From an uncultured Bacteroidia bacterium (GTDB lineage Bacteria; Bacteroidota; Bacteroidia; Bacteroidales; Prolixibacteraceae): a stretch of 64,000 bases of DNA. This document shows, in pieces, positions 8,221 to 19,500 of the stretch. Position numbers and translations under genes: made by a program. Positions within the stretch are counted from its first letter, which is position 1; the number at the start of each line of letters is the position of its first letter. The notes below the pieces were generated by a model, which was given only the letters and a program-made list of their open reading frames with translations, was not told the DNA's origin and did not search any database. The stretch lies in NCBI GenBank assembly GCA_903907075.1, contig CAIVMQ010000051.1, forward strand, positions 1 through 64,000. The letters are read 5' to 3'.

Positions 8221-9099
8221 ACTAATAGTTTAAAATACACAAGCCCTCGTTAAATTGATCTACGAAGACTTGTAATAAAGAGAAATAGGGCCGATTTACA
8301 ACTCGATTAATCTTCAAAAAAAGAAATTTAATTTCATAATAAGTAATACACAACTAAGCAACTATTTTTCCAATCCGTCTGATTCATCAACACCCTGTAT
8401 GCAGATATAGTTTCATTCCCAGACTTATTCTTCTCACAATAGCAGTAGCACTCTTGAAGGAAGTCTAGTTCATACTGAATTCATCCTAATTTATGGCTCC
8501 CACCGTAAACTGCGAAAGTATTAATTTCTTTTGGTCCATCGCACAAATAAAAAACTCATTTTTTTATTTTATTCTTACCTAAATACTCTTAGTTATTCGA
8601 ACAAATTAACCTCGATCACTTTAACGTTAATTCCCCTTTCAATACTTCCCAAAAATTTATCAATACATACATATATTGCCTTTTCACCAGCGGTGATGGA
8701 TTAAGAAGCCGTTTTCTTTTCACCTCCCTCCCAATGAGGAACAATAACTTTCTGCTTAAAAATATGTCAAAACCATAGCTTTCTATTCTATTTAAACTCC
8801 ATCGCACCTAAGGAAATAATCGCACCGGTGAATTGGATGTCCTATTCTTTCTATAAATCACTTTGATTTTCATGCGGCATCAAGAAGCCTGGAATATAAG
8901 TAGCTATTCAACGGGAATATCTTGTTTATAGAAAGGCTGGAATATAAGAAAATTTCACAAACAGGATTCACAAGAAGTTGTAACCCACTTTTTCTGGCGA
9001 ATTAGTGGCACCATTCATCTCCATTCGGGCTTTGCGAAAATTTGAAAGAGCCCTTCTTTTAAAAGTGAGATTTAAGTACATTCCGCTGATCCCAGCTCC
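8221..9099. other. 880-bp spacer upstream of susC-like gene
   Basis: No convincing gene. A 37-codon minus-strand frame (about 9086-8973: FKRRALSNFRKARMEMNG) has protein-like composition but is too short to assign. gcctggaatataag near 8886 is echoed by ggctggaatataag near 8934. The rest is AT-rich leader sequence for the SusC/SusD operon. Confidence 0.5.
8513..8547 (-). promoter_or_regulatory. Candidate promoter for the susC/susD-like operon
   Basis: Read on the minus strand, TACTTTCG (8520-8513) is one base from TAnnTTTG and TTTG lies 23 bases upstream (8547-8544). This would give a leader of nearly 290 nt before the SusC start. The match is imperfect and the spacing long. Confidence 0.3.
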
Positions 9100-9846
9100 C
9101 TATAATTCTCTGATCCAAATATTCCGGTAGCTCACTTCACTGCCATGATTTTGCAACATAAGGGGTAATTTAGAGGAACCCTCCGGGGCATTTGAATTTG
9201 CAGAGGTTGTGGGATCGGTAATTTCCATGTGGTTCTGAACAAGCACGCCATTGTGAAAGACCGTGAAATACCCAGGTGTAATAAGGGCACCATTGTAAGT
9301 AGGAGCTTTAAAAATGATATCATAGACCTGCCATCTACCCGGTTTAAGGGAGGCGTTTACTAACGGAGGATAATTACTGTAGATCGCACCTGCCTGGCCA
9401 TTGAAATATGTTTTATTTTTGAATGAATTAAGCACCTGAATTTCATACTTTCCCATGAGATAAACGCCTGAATTTCCACAACTCTGCCCCTCTTTTTTTG
9501 CTCTGACATCTTTTACCGGTGTTCTCCATTCTACATGCAGCTGGCAATCGCCAAACACTTGTTTGGTCTGGATATTCGTACTCTTTGGATTAACCGTGAA
9601 AGTCTTTCCGCTTACCTTCCAGTTGGCAGGAGCACCATCAGCAATACTTTCAAAATTATCCAATGACCCTTTTTCAAACAGGATAATCGCATCTGAAGGT
9701 GCTTTCCCTCTCTTGCCCGGTTGGATCACCTTCGGCTCGGTAAGTTCTTTCCCTTTATCTTGAGCATACGTAACAGTACCCTGAAGGACTAATAGTATCA
9801 CAAACAGCACTGTAGCGATACAGGCATTATTTTTTTTTCGATTCAT
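9100..9846 (-). CDS. Secreted DUF1080 family protein (3-keto-disaccharide hydrolase-like)
   Basis: 248 residues with a signal peptide ending near TYAQ (residue 29). The body follows the DUF1080 jelly-roll pattern: a 'LDNFESIADGAPANWKV' opening, 'CQLHVEWRTP', 'GNSGVYLMGKYEIQVLNS', 'GQAGAIYSNYPPLVNASL' and the closing 'LMLQNHGSEVSYRNIWI'. Members bind or hydrolyse sugars, and some cleave 3-keto-disaccharides. The protein would act in the periplasm or at the surface. It lies between the giant BNR protein gene (140 bp upstream in transcription) and the SusCD pair, all on one strand, which fits a saccharide-utilisation locus lacking classical glycoside hydrolases. I see no catalytic residue that settles enzyme versus binder. 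Confidence 0.88.
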   Translation of the reverse strand: MNRKKNNACIATVLFVILLVLQGTVTYAQDKGKELTEPKVIQPGKRGKAPSDAIILFEKGSLDNFESIADGAPANWKVSGKTFTVNPKSTNIQTKQVFGDCQLHVEWRTPVKDVRAKKEGQSCGNSGVYLMGKYEIQVLNSFKNKTYFNGQAGAIYSNYPPLVNASLKPGRWQVYDIIFKAPTYNGALITPGYFTVFHNGVLVQNHMEITDPTTSANSNAPEGSSKLPLMLQNHGSEVSYRNIWIREL

Positions 9847-9985
9847 ACAGTTAATTTAAAATTTGGTTTTAGTCGATTAGAGTTTAAACATAAGCTAAAT
9901 ATTTATAATTGTTCAAGGTTTTTGATCAAATCTTGGAATAAAACCCACAGAGGAACTAAAGCTAAAGTATCATGAATAGTTCGCA

Positions 9986-12900
9986 CTACTTAATAACGAC
10001 TAATTTAACTGTTATACTTTTCCCATTCCAGGACATCACACAGGGGTAAATACCTGCGGAAAGGGTCCTGGAGAAAAGCACTGTCTGAATAATTCCCGCT
10101 TCAGTATCGCCCTCAAAAATCCGTTCGATCAGCTGACCATTGACAGAGTAGATATCGAGCTTAACATTCGCCTTTTGATCAGTTTGGAGTTCAAAGGTTG
10201 CCTGTCCTTGTGTTGGATTCGGATAGACCTGAAGGTCATTCTTTAGCGTAATTGCTCCAATTTGTGCCGCGGGACCTTCGACTGTACTCTGAGTATTCTG
10301 TGCAGGTATAATAGCGGCTTTTAATCCCGTTATTGCCAGTGTACGGGCAATACTTGTCCCACAACTATTTGTTGCAGTAACACCCAATGTACCCGATGTG
10401 GCCGTCAAAGAATAGGCGACTCTTACAGAATTCGTTGTTCCGGTGATCGTCGCTCCTGTACCAGAATAGCTCCAGGTGTAAGTTACCCCTGAAACTAAGG
10501 GAACGGTATATAAAACATTTGACTGTCCCAGAGAGACGGCAGATGTTGACGCTGTAAAATTACCCGGCTGAGCAGCGGCTGCGGTAACAGTGACGGAGGT
10601 AGTCGCGGTGCTACTACATCCGCCGGCATTCGTTACTTTATATTGAATCGTAACAGAGCCTGCGGTAACACCGGTTACGACCCCTGTACTACTTATCGTT
10701 GCAATTGCGGGTGTTAAACTGCTCCAGACTCCACCTGCAGTAGCATCTGTAAGCGTGGTCGTTTTACCGGTACATACTGTTTTGGTTCCACCAATAGCCG
10801 CAGGAGCTGTAGGAGATGCCACCACAGTTGCTGTAACATTAAATCTTGCAGCACTCTCGCATCCACCAATAGTCTGACTTGCATAATAATGAGTTCCATT
10901 TACCAATGTGACTGTTGTCGCCAGCGCTGTTCCTCCCGTGGCTGCTGCATACCATTTAATAGTTGTTCCAGTTGCAGCCAACGCAGCTACAGTAGCTGTA
11001 GAACCGGAGCAGAAGCTTTGTGCTGCCGTTCCTGTGGGAGCAGATGGTGCCGCAGTTATTGTTGCTGTAACATTTAATCTTGCCGAACTCTCACACGTAT
11101 TTATCGTTTGACTTGCATAATAGTGTGTACCTGATACCAATGCAGTTGTTGTAGCCAGGGCAGTACCACCTGTTGCTGCGGCATACCACTTAATGGCGGT
11201 TCCTGTTGCTACTAAATTTGAAACTTTAGGCGAAATACCGGCACAGAAACTTTGTGCCGCCGTTCCAGTAGGTGCCTTAGGGAGAGCCGTAACTGTTGCG
11301 GTAACATTAAGTCGTGAGGCGCTTTCACATCCACTTACGTTTTGACTTGCATAATAATGTGTTCCATTTATCAATGCCACAGTGGTAGCCAAGGCAGTTC
11401 CACCTGTGGCTGCAGCATACCATTTAAGGGCTGTTCCTGTGGCAGTAAGATTAGCAACGGTAGGTAAATTACCTGCACAAAACGATTGTGCAGTACTTCC
11501 TGTTGGTGCCGCTGTGACAGCTGCAGTTACATTCAATCTTAACGTACTCTCACAACCATTAACGGTTTGGCTTCCATAGTAATGAGTTCCATTAACAAGT
11601 ACCACCGTAGTGGCAAGAGCGGTTCCGCCACTAGCTGCGGCATACCATATGATCGCAGTTCCTGTTGCCGTTAAATTGGCAACTGTTGCAGCAGCACCCG
11701 AACAAATCGTTTGAGTCGCACTTCCTGTTGGGGCAGCAGGTGCAGCTGTGAGTGTCACCAGAACATCAAATCTTAACGAACTCTCGCACGAGGTAACCGT
11801 TTGACTGGCAAAATAATGGGTGCCATCAACCAACGCGGTAGATGTTGAAAGGACGGTTCCTCCGGTAAATGCGGCATACCATTTAAGTGCAGTTCCTGTA
11901 GCCGCCAAGCTGGCCACTGTAGGTAAAGCACCGGCACAAAAACTCTGGGATGCAGTTCCTGAAGGAGCCAAAGGAGGTGAAGGCTGCGCATTAATTACTA
12001 CATTAGCTGAAGAAACAGAAATACATCCTGCAGCATTTGTAACCGTATAGGTGTAAGTTCCTGTTGGGATACCTGAAAGGGTCGAACTTGTTCCTGACCC
12101 AATACTTGTTGTTCCGGGTGTTCTTGTCAAGGTCCAGGTGCCTGTTCCAGGCAAAGTGCTAAGCACAACACTTCCGGTAGCAAGGGCACAGGTAGGCTGT
12201 GTTATTGTTCCGATCGTGGGAACAGATGGAGCCGCAGTAACCGTTGCAGTAACATTTAACCGCGTTGTACTTGGGCACGAATTTAGTGCCTGAGAGGCAT
12301 AATAATGAGTCCCATTAACCAAAGCAACAGAAGAAGCCAAAGGAGTTCCACCTATTGCAACAGAATACCATTCAACCGCGGTTCCTGTAGCAGAAAGGTT
12401 AGCTACTGTTGGAAAATTACTGGCGCAAAATGATTGCGCTGTGCTGCCTGTTGGCGCAGCTGTGGTTGAAACAGAAGCCAAGATATCTAACCGGTTAGTG
12501 CTTTCACACGCATTTACGGTTTGAGTTGCAAAATAATGAACTCCGTCGACCAAGGCTGTAGATGTTGCAAGAGCGACACCGCCCGAAGCATTTGCATACC
12601 ACTTGATTGTTGCTTCGTTGGCAGATAAATTGGCTACCGTAGGCAGGGTACTACCACAAAATGGTTGAGGCGATGGTCCTGTTGGTGCTGCAGGGGGGGT
12701 ACAGGGCTCGATTACATTTATTGAATAATCTTCTACTTCACCCCAGCTAGAGCTGCCACAAGAGGTAGTATTTGATCCTGTCATTCCCGCATCTTGAAGC
12801 CTGATTCTCATGCGTGTAGATCCTGTCGGCGTACCTACAGGAGGGGTAAAATTTGCAGTCGTATGAGGAGAAGCAAAGATGCCACTTGAAACATATACAT

Positions 12901-15900
12901 TCTCTCCCGGATCGGTAAAATTACCATTCTTATTCCAATCGATCCAAATTAAGATCTGATCAGTAGTGTAAGGTGTTGCAACGGTGATTGTAGCGGCATA
13001 ATTTAAGCCAATTTGCATCGTTGTACTTTGCGAAGTATAATCCTGGTAGCCATTGGCACCTCTGGTAGATGTCTGATTTATTGATCCAAAAGCAACTTTG
13101 GAAATATATTCATACGTTGTAGCCGATGAGCCTGCAGTACAGAAACTAACGGCTCCAATGGATCGACTTCCTGACGGGTTGGTCACTGTTGGAATAGCAT
13201 TTGTACCCACTGTTAGAGAATCGCATTGTGCATCGAGCAAATCACCAATAACAGCCCCTGCAGGGACATCGTACGTAAGCCAGAAATAATTGGTTCCTGC
13301 GTTTAAAGTTTGAGTCCCTGTGATTACAAAACCACCGCTGGGTGCAGTCACTGTTGATCCAAATTGTGTTGTAGTTGCAAAACTACTGTTGGCCCCGGAA
13401 TAAAAAAGTTTTGCATTGGTTATATCAACTACCGTATTTGTTGATCCGGCCGTATTAAACGCAAATGAAGTTGCATTTATTGGCGACAAATTTCCATCAG
13501 TAACTACCTGAACCCCAATTATAGTTTGATTTACCTGATTCTGAGCAATGTTAGAAATATTATTCTGTGTGGTCGTACTTGAAACAAAAGACATCGGCGT
13601 GGCTGAATAATACACAGGCGATTCCCACAATCCGCGGCCAAAGGTAGCAGCCCTGAGTTTGGTATCCTGAGGATTAGCAGCATAGTAAAATTCGATCTCG
13701 CCAACCGAAACATTAGGCAAGCCGTTGTTATAAGGGACCCAACTATCAGCACCTTTCTTAAAATAAATACCCACTTCAGTTCCGACATATAATTGCACCT
13801 CTGAAGCTGTTTGTTTATTCTGTACAATGGTATAAACAGGAATCTGAGGTAATCCGGCAGCGATATCACTCCAAGTCGATCCACCGTCGGTCGATTGATA
13901 CACCTTTGATCCACTATAACCACTCAAGGTCACCCATAGAGTATTTGCATCATTATTTTTAATTGCGATATAGGTTATTGATCCAAGATTCACTGGGAGT
14001 GTACCGGTTATATTGCTCCAAGAGGTGCCATTATTTGTTGTCTTCCAGATCACTGATGGGTCTGCAACGTATAACACCTGAGCATTTGATTGTGCAATGG
14101 CCATTGATTGGACCTTACTAGCCGTATTCATCGACGAAATTTTTGTCCATGTATCTCCACGGTCTGTGGTTTTCCAAATATCTGAATATCCAACATAAAG
14201 GATCTGGGGATTCGTTGGGTCAATTAGGAAAGGTGTTACCCAAGATCCGGCAGGACCTCCGGGAATATTCGCAGAAATATCTGTAGAGGAAGCCCAATGG
14301 TCCGTCGTTCTGGAGAGCTGACCATTGACGTATGTTCCATATTGAATATTAACATTTGAATAATCTATCAGACACTCCATGCCATCGCCACCTTTTACGT
14401 CACCCCAGTTCCCTGCGGATAATAATTTAGTTCCATTATCCTGAAGCCCGGTAACAGTTTCATCACTAACAGTCTGAGAGACGCCGAGTTTATACATCTG
14501 ACTGATTACAATCCCATGAGTTTTATCGGTCCATGTTGTGCCGTTGTCGGTCGATGAATATACGCCGCCATCGTTACATTCGAATAGATTTCCATCATCA
14601 CGGTAACGCAGCATATGCTTATCAGCATGCACAGCTGGGACTCCATCACCCCACCAGTGATCTACGATTGCCCAGGTCGTCCCACCGTCTAAGGAGCGCC
14701 AAGAGTTGACGCCGCCGACGAGCAGCGTATTCGCATTTGAGGGTGAAGCAGCAATCGTTAAGTCATACCATCCCTGTCCTCCCGTATCATTACCCAGAGA
14801 AGCCCAGCCAAGCATATTCTTTGGAGTTCCGGAAAAAACCTGTGTAAATGACACCCCGCTATTGGTAGATTTATAAATGCCATAAAGTCCACTGTTGGTA
14901 TTTGCCGCAAGGGCAAAGACATTGGTTGGTTGATTGGCAGAAACTGTTAAATCGATACGTCGCGCACTTGCATTCGTAAATGATTGTGTCCATGCAGAAC
15001 CGCCATTTGATGACATGTAGATTGAGCCACCGGTTGTAGAGGCATAGAGTGTATTAAAATCACCAGGTTTATATTCTAAATCCACAAAACTAATTGCCGA
15101 TAACTGAGTATTCCATGTAGTTCCGCCATCCGTAGTTTTATATATGCCAGAAGAGGTAGCAGCAAGCAGGGTTTGGTTATTTCCCGGATCGATTAAGAGT
15201 TTGAAAACCATAGATCCATTTGCGATAGGGAAAGTTAGTCCTGTAGTAGTCCATGTGGCACCACTATCAGTTGATTTCAGTACCCCAATACTGTTGTTAT
15301 CCCAATGATCTCTGTCTCCTGTGGCAATATAGATCGTATGCGAGGTGGTATAATCGCCAGGGATAATAATATCACTTACAGCAAGCACGCCATTCTTATC
15401 GCTTAGGCAGTTCCAGCTGGAACCGTTATCTGTAGTAACCCATATTCCTCCACCTGCAGCTCCAACCCAATACGTATTGTTATCCGTTGGGTGGAAGGCG
15501 ATGCAATTCAACCGACCCACTCCTGCATACCCACCATCGGAAGATGTTGGTCCTAAAGAGGTCCAATTGGAAGGATCTACGACAGCCACCGATTTTAATA
15601 CAGGCCTTGATTTGTGAAAATTCCGAGTCACCTCCTGTGCTGTTTGTTTTGGGAATTCTCCTGACGAGGGATTAACCTGACCAGCCATATAGTGCTCCCA
15701 CCGTTTAAACTGTTTCCAGCCCGTAGCCTTAGTCTGAACACCGTTTACGTTATAGAATCCTCTATCGACATGATAAGGAGCCCAATATTGACCAAAAGCA
15801 TTTGTATAATCAGTAAATTTTAACTGATCTTTTGATTTCCCCTGTGGCAGATTTGTTATCCATGGCTGAGCAAATAATACCGATGCTATTATGCTAAAGA

Positions 15901-15925
15901 TAATAGCGGCTAAAAATCGTTTCAT
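9986..15925 (-). CDS. Giant T9SS-secreted BNR/GEVED/Ig-repeat surface protein
   Basis: 1979 residues. A signal peptide ends near LFAQ (residue 20). Residues about 120-780 hold many Asp-box (BNR) motifs of the form S-T-D-x-G-x-T-W (KSTDSGATW, KTTDGGTTW, KTTDRGDTW, QSTDGGSTW), so one or two sortilin/Vps10-like propellers. A GEVED domain follows (about 940-1070; IWIDWNKNGNFTDPGENVYV, SWGEVEDYSI). Then come seven near-identical 73-80-residue Ig-like repeats (about 1075-1700, one different domain inserted after the second), a Big_2-like domain, a PKD-like domain and the type A T9SS sorting tail (VYPNPTQGQATFELQ ... GIYPC). The product should be exported by the type IX system and anchored or released outside the cell. 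The propeller may bind glycans; the repeats probably act as a stalk. Confidence 0.92.
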   Translation of the reverse strand: MKRFLAAIIFSIIASVLFAQPWITNLPQGKSKDQLKFTDYTNAFGQYWAPYHVDRGFYNVNGVQTKATGWKQFKRWEHYMAGQVNPSSGEFPKQTAQEVTRNFHKSRPVLKSVAVVDPSNWTSLGPTSSDGGYAGVGRLNCIAFHPTDNNTYWVGAAGGGIWVTTDNGSSWNCLSDKNGVLAVSDIIIPGDYTTSHTIYIATGDRDHWDNNSIGVLKSTDSGATWTTTGLTFPIANGSMVFKLLIDPGNNQTLLAATSSGIYKTTDGGTTWNTQLSAISFVDLEYKPGDFNTLYASTTGGSIYMSSNGGSAWTQSFTNASARRIDLTVSANQPTNVFALAANTNSGLYGIYKSTNSGVSFTQVFSGTPKNMLGWASLGNDTGGQGWYDLTIAASPSNANTLLVGGVNSWRSLDGGTTWAIVDHWWGDGVPAVHADKHMLRYRDDGNLFECNDGGVYSSTDNGTTWTDKTHGIVISQMYKLGVSQTVSDETVTGLQDNGTKLLSAGNWGDVKGGDGMECLIDYSNVNIQYGTYVNGQLSRTTDHWASSTDISANIPGGPAGSWVTPFLIDPTNPQILYVGYSDIWKTTDRGDTWTKISSMNTASKVQSMAIAQSNAQVLYVADPSVIWKTTNNGTSWSNITGTLPVNLGSITYIAIKNNDANTLWVTLSGYSGSKVYQSTDGGSTWSDIAAGLPQIPVYTIVQNKQTASEVQLYVGTEVGIYFKKGADSWVPYNNGLPNVSVGEIEFYYAANPQDTKLRAATFGRGLWESPVYYSATPMSFVSSTTTQNNISNIAQNQVNQTIIGVQVVTDGNLSPINATSFAFNTAGSTNTVVDITNAKLFYSGANSSFATTTQFGSTVTAPSGGFVITGTQTLNAGTNYFWLTYDVPAGAVIGDLLDAQCDSLTVGTNAIPTVTNPSGSRSIGAVSFCTAGSSATTYEYISKVAFGSINQTSTRGANGYQDYTSQSTTMQIGLNYAATITVATPYTTDQILIWIDWNKNGNFTDPGENVYVSSGIFASPHTTANFTPPVGTPTGSTRMRIRLQDAGMTGSNTTSCGSSSWGEVEDYSINVIEPCTPPAAPTGPSPQPFCGSTLPTVANLSANEATIKWYANASGGVALATSTALVDGVHYFATQTVNACESTNRLDILASVSTTAAPTGSTAQSFCASNFPTVANLSATGTAVEWYSVAIGGTPLASSVALVNGTHYYASQALNSCPSTTRLNVTATVTAAPSVPTIGTITQPTCALATGSVVLSTLPGTGTWTLTRTPGTTSIGSGTSSTLSGIPTGTYTYTVTNAAGCISVSSANVVINAQPSPPLAPSGTASQSFCAGALPTVASLAATGTALKWYAAFTGGTVLSTSTALVDGTHYFASQTVTSCESSLRFDVLVTLTAAPAAPTGSATQTICSGAAATVANLTATGTAIIWYAAASGGTALATTVVLVNGTHYYGSQTVNGCESTLRLNVTAAVTAAPTGSTAQSFCAGNLPTVANLTATGTALKWYAAATGGTALATTVALINGTHYYASQNVSGCESASRLNVTATVTALPKAPTGTAAQSFCAGISPKVSNLVATGTAIKWYAAATGGTALATTTALVSGTHYYASQTINTCESSARLNVTATITAAPSAPTGTAAQSFCSGSTATVAALAATGTTIKWYAAATGGTALATTVTLVNGTHYYASQTIGGCESAARFNVTATVVASPTAPAAIGGTKTVCTGKTTTLTDATAGGVWSSLTPAIATISSTGVVTGVTAGSVTIQYKVTNAGGCSSTATTSVTVTAAAAQPGNFTASTSAVSLGQSNVLYTVPLVSGVTYTWSYSGTGATITGTTNSVRVAYSLTATSGTLGVTATNSCGTSIARTLAITGLKAAIIPAQNTQSTVEGPAAQIGAITLKNDLQVYPNPTQGQATFELQTDQKANVKLDIYSVNGQLIERIFEGDTEAGIIQTVLFSRTLSAGIYPCVMSWNGKSITVKLVVIK
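10815..12700 (-). repeat. Seven-copy Ig-like repeat array inside the T9SS protein gene
   Basis: Units of about 225 bp encode C-(A/S)-G-x(n)-V-A-N-L-x-A-T-G-T, then WYAAATGGTALATT, then NGTHYYASQT and CES. After unit 2 an unrelated domain (about 11965-12235 on the window) interrupts the array; units 3-7 then run without a break. Units 5-7 are closest to each other, as expected if the array grew by unequal recombination. Each unit has two Cys that could form a disulphide. Confidence 0.85.
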
Positions 15926-16502
15926 GGTGTATACGTTTAATAAAAATAAATCCAGAATATCGTATTATTACTAAAAGAAAATCAGGGTTTTCAAAAGTTT
16001 AGCGGTAAGTAATGGCTACAATAGATTCTATAAATAAAGATTTTAAAAACTACGCAAAAAATTTAATTCTGTATGAATTAGCATAGTTAAATTCAATGAA
16101 TTATTCGGCAAAAATATGTTGCATAATACTCTTTTAATTTAAGTTTAATCAACTTATTAGAACGTTAACTGCCTTTTAAAATTCAAGAGCAACAAAAACA
16201 TATCAAATATAAGGTGAAAAGGAGGATTTGCAAAGCATCAAATCTATTATTTTAGAAATTTCCTCTAAGCTATAAGTAAGGTTCATTCCAGAACCATTTA
16301 TCCCATTTGCCAATGTTCGATCTTAAGTAGGTAAAATGGCTTAAGACTATCTTACACATATATCCATCCTATTTCAACACTAAAGCTGAAAAAATCCATG
16401 GCAATAAATAGCTAATACATTGAATGATTAGGATAAAGCAGTGCGAATTTCATTGTGGAGTTTTACAAGAAGATAATCCTTGTCCCAGGTAGCAGACTAA
16501 AC
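15926..16502. other. Spacer upstream of T9SS protein gene containing a receptor relic
   Basis: About 300 bp of AT-rich sequence with no clear TAnnTTTG element, then the TonB-receptor tail relic described at 16230-16327, then about 175 bp of featureless sequence before the ABC transporter stop codon. Confidence 0.5.
16230..16327 (-). pseudogene. Relic of a TonB-dependent receptor C-terminus
   Basis: The minus-strand frame reads DRTLANGINGSGMNL, matching YRTFASGINGSGRNF at the end of the receptor encoded at 63233-64000. The DNA also aligns (16230-16327 with about 63211-63316, including gaaccattta and tttagaaattt) at roughly three quarters identity by eye. The frame is closed upstream by TAA, and no terminal stop is kept at the matching place. 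Only the last 25 or so codons of a receptor survive. Confidence 0.6.
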
Positions 16503-19500
16503 TTACCTATTAAAGATCTTCCGAATCCAGTTGAAATACAAAGCGATATAGAAGAAAATTGACATCAGCCAGATAATGGCAACATTAAAAGCTAATGTAT
16601 TAACAGGAAAAGAGAAGATTATTTTTTCGGAAGCAAGAAAATGGGCTCTGCCGTTAGTAAATTCAGGGACTTTATAGATTGGAGCCACTTTTTGAGTCAG
16701 TCCCGAAGCTGTCTCCCTGTAATACTCTTTTGAACCGCCATTCATAGCCAGGCTTTCAATTGCGAGGTTATGGTATTGCTGTTTAAGATTAAAAAGGTAA
16801 TTCTTACCAAATTGCTGGTTAAGTTTAAATACCTTAAGATCAATCTCTTTGCGCAATTTATTTTTCCTTCCAAGGTAATAATCCTGCAATTCTGCGAGGT
16901 GTTTTTTGACTAATTGAGCAATCGTATCTGAGAACTTTGAAGGTGTGATTGAGTTAACGATTTCCAGAGGAGGCAAAACTTCATCCGTGTCAAGCTTTTT
17001 AATTTCATTGCGAATAATAGCCATCTTGGGTGCAAAATCCTTAGCCGGCATTCCTTTATTGATCTGTCCTGCAATAAATTCGACTCTTCCGAGTAGTTCG
17101 GTGATAAGAAGATCAGAACGGAACCTGACTTGAGACAACTCCTTTTCCTGCTCAAAAAAATCAGCCATATAATCATTCCCCATAAATTGCTCAACAGCTA
17201 AAGCTTCAAAGGCCCAGCGTGCGACCATCATTTCTCCCACAATTGGGACAGAATCTTTATCCGCAGATTTGTCTTGAAGGTCATCAAATTTCACAATAAC
17301 ACCGCATAACAGGATCTGAGGGATTAAAAGCAAAGGGATCAAAATATAAATCGTAACCACTGAATCAAAAGCCGATGAAATATTGAGACCTAAGATATTT
17401 GAGAACACCGATACTGAAAATAGAACGAGCCAGTAAGTCATAGTCAATCCATCTATTCCAACAACCAGATTTCCAACTAGGACAAATGTAATGGTCTGAA
17501 AGGCCGACAGTAAAATCAGAAATGCAACTTTTGAATTAATATAGCTGAACCTGCTCAAATTAAGAAAAGATTCGCGCTGAAGGATCTTCCGATCTTTGAT
17601 AATCTCTTCTGCACTTACACTCATCCCCATAAAGAGCACGACAACAATGGCCATGAAAATATAGGAGATCAGGTTTTTATTCTGCGCAAAAATATAGTCG
17701 GGTCCTTCAGAATATTTTGTAAAATATCCAACAATCAGAGCTAAGATTGGGGCTTCAATAAGATTTATCAGCAGGTATTGTTTGTCAGACAATTTGATCC
17801 GCATATTTCTGGAAAAGAATATCTGAAGTTGGCTCCAGACGCCAGGTTTCTTAAAGTGCGTCTTAGGGATTTCTTCGTTTAGAAGGTGATCAGAAGAGAC
17901 TTTCTTTTCAATATTTTGCTTAAAGAGCCTGTACCACTCCTCCGGAGGGAAACGACGTTCGGGGATAAAATTACCCGATTCATCGATTTTCTTGGTCTCT
18001 ACAATCTCGAGTACCTGCTCAGGGTTTACGTTCCCACATTGGAGACACTCGCATTCAAGTGCATTCACATGGTTGGTGAGACCCTTAAAATAGATAATGG
18101 CATCAAGTGGGTTTCCGGTGTATATCATCCGCCCACCTTTATCCATAATCCACAGTTTATCAAATAATTTAAAGATATCTGACGAGGGTTGATGGATGTT
18201 AACGATAACCAAGCGTCCTAGTCTGGCCTGATGTTTTAAAAGTAGCATAACCTTCTCTGAGTCCATGGAAGAGAGGCCTGAGGTGGGTTCATCCACATAT
18301 AAAATCGAAGGCTCGCGGATTAGCTCAAGAGCTATGTTAAGACGTTTACGTTGTCCTCCACTGATCGTTTTCTTTAATGGACTTCCTACTTTTAATTCGC
18401 GGAATTCGTACAATTCGAGTTCCTGGAGAACTTTGGTAACTGCCGCGTTGATATCCGGCTCTTTAAAGCCAGCTAAACAAAGTTTGGCATTGTAATATAG
18501 ATTTTCCCAAACTGTAAGTTCCTCGAAAAGCAGATCGTCCTGAGGAACGAAGCCGATTAATCCTTCTGTCTGTTTTTTATGGGTCTGAATATCAAAATTA
18601 TTGATCAGAATTTGGCCTTTATCTAATGGGATATTTCCATTGAGGACATTAAGTAAGGTAGATTTTCCAACTCCACTTCCTCCCATAATCGCAACAAGCT
18701 GACCTGACTGTTCAGAGAAGCTGACCTCATAGAGCCCGTTCTGACTGTTTTTAAATTTAAACTCTGCATTTTGCCCCTTTAGGGTAAATAGAGGTGTTTC
18801 AGCTTTATTAAAGAATGCCGCGTTTACATCTGTAAAGTAAACGGGTGAGATCCTGGCGCCCCGAATAATACCACCCTCCTTAAAGGCATAGAACCGACCC
18901 GACAAGATAGGATTTCCTTCAAGATAAAGATTTTCATTGCCCCTGAAAATAAAGATATAATGACCGATATCGTTCAGTAAGAGGAATACTAATTCGCCAT
19001 CGAGGTACTCCCGTTTGAGGTGCTTTAAAGTCTCATGATTGTGATCTGAATCTTTATTAACAATCAGGAAATCAGCAAATTTAGTCTCACTTATCGAGAG
19101 TCCATAAATAAAGGAACAATATTTACTATAATCTTCGGAAGATATAGCAAAAGCGCGAGCAACAGTTTGAAATAATTCGCCAGCTTTACGCTGATCCTCC
19201 TCCCGTTGAGCAAGTTCGAGGAACCGAAGAAATAACATAATCTGCTCTGTGCGGTGCAGTCTTCCCCTAATATTTAAGCAGATCGATTCAGCCTGGTGAA
19301 TCATATCGAGCAAGGGATCGTCAGGTTGGTTTATACCATAGAAGCCTATTAATTCATCAAATAATTTTTGATAATCCTCGGAGGATGATATTCCCAAATG
19401 CAATTCTAGATACGAGGAGAACGATTTTTTCGCATATTCCCGTTCTGACCGGATTATTGCAGAGAAGATTGCAAATAAGTTGATCAGCGCATTTAGGGTA

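Noticed and set aside
10889..11111. Cys/Ser-rich small ORFs on the plus strand
   Set aside because: They are antisense frames of the GC-richer Ig-repeat array and recur with each repeat unit.
10815..12700. CRISPR-like or tandem DNA repeat
   Set aside because: The period is about 225 bp, in frame, and codes for Ig-like domains.
13531..13923. 130-codon minus-strand ORF inside the T9SS gene
   Set aside because: Alternative frame of the BNR region with no start context and no family resemblance.
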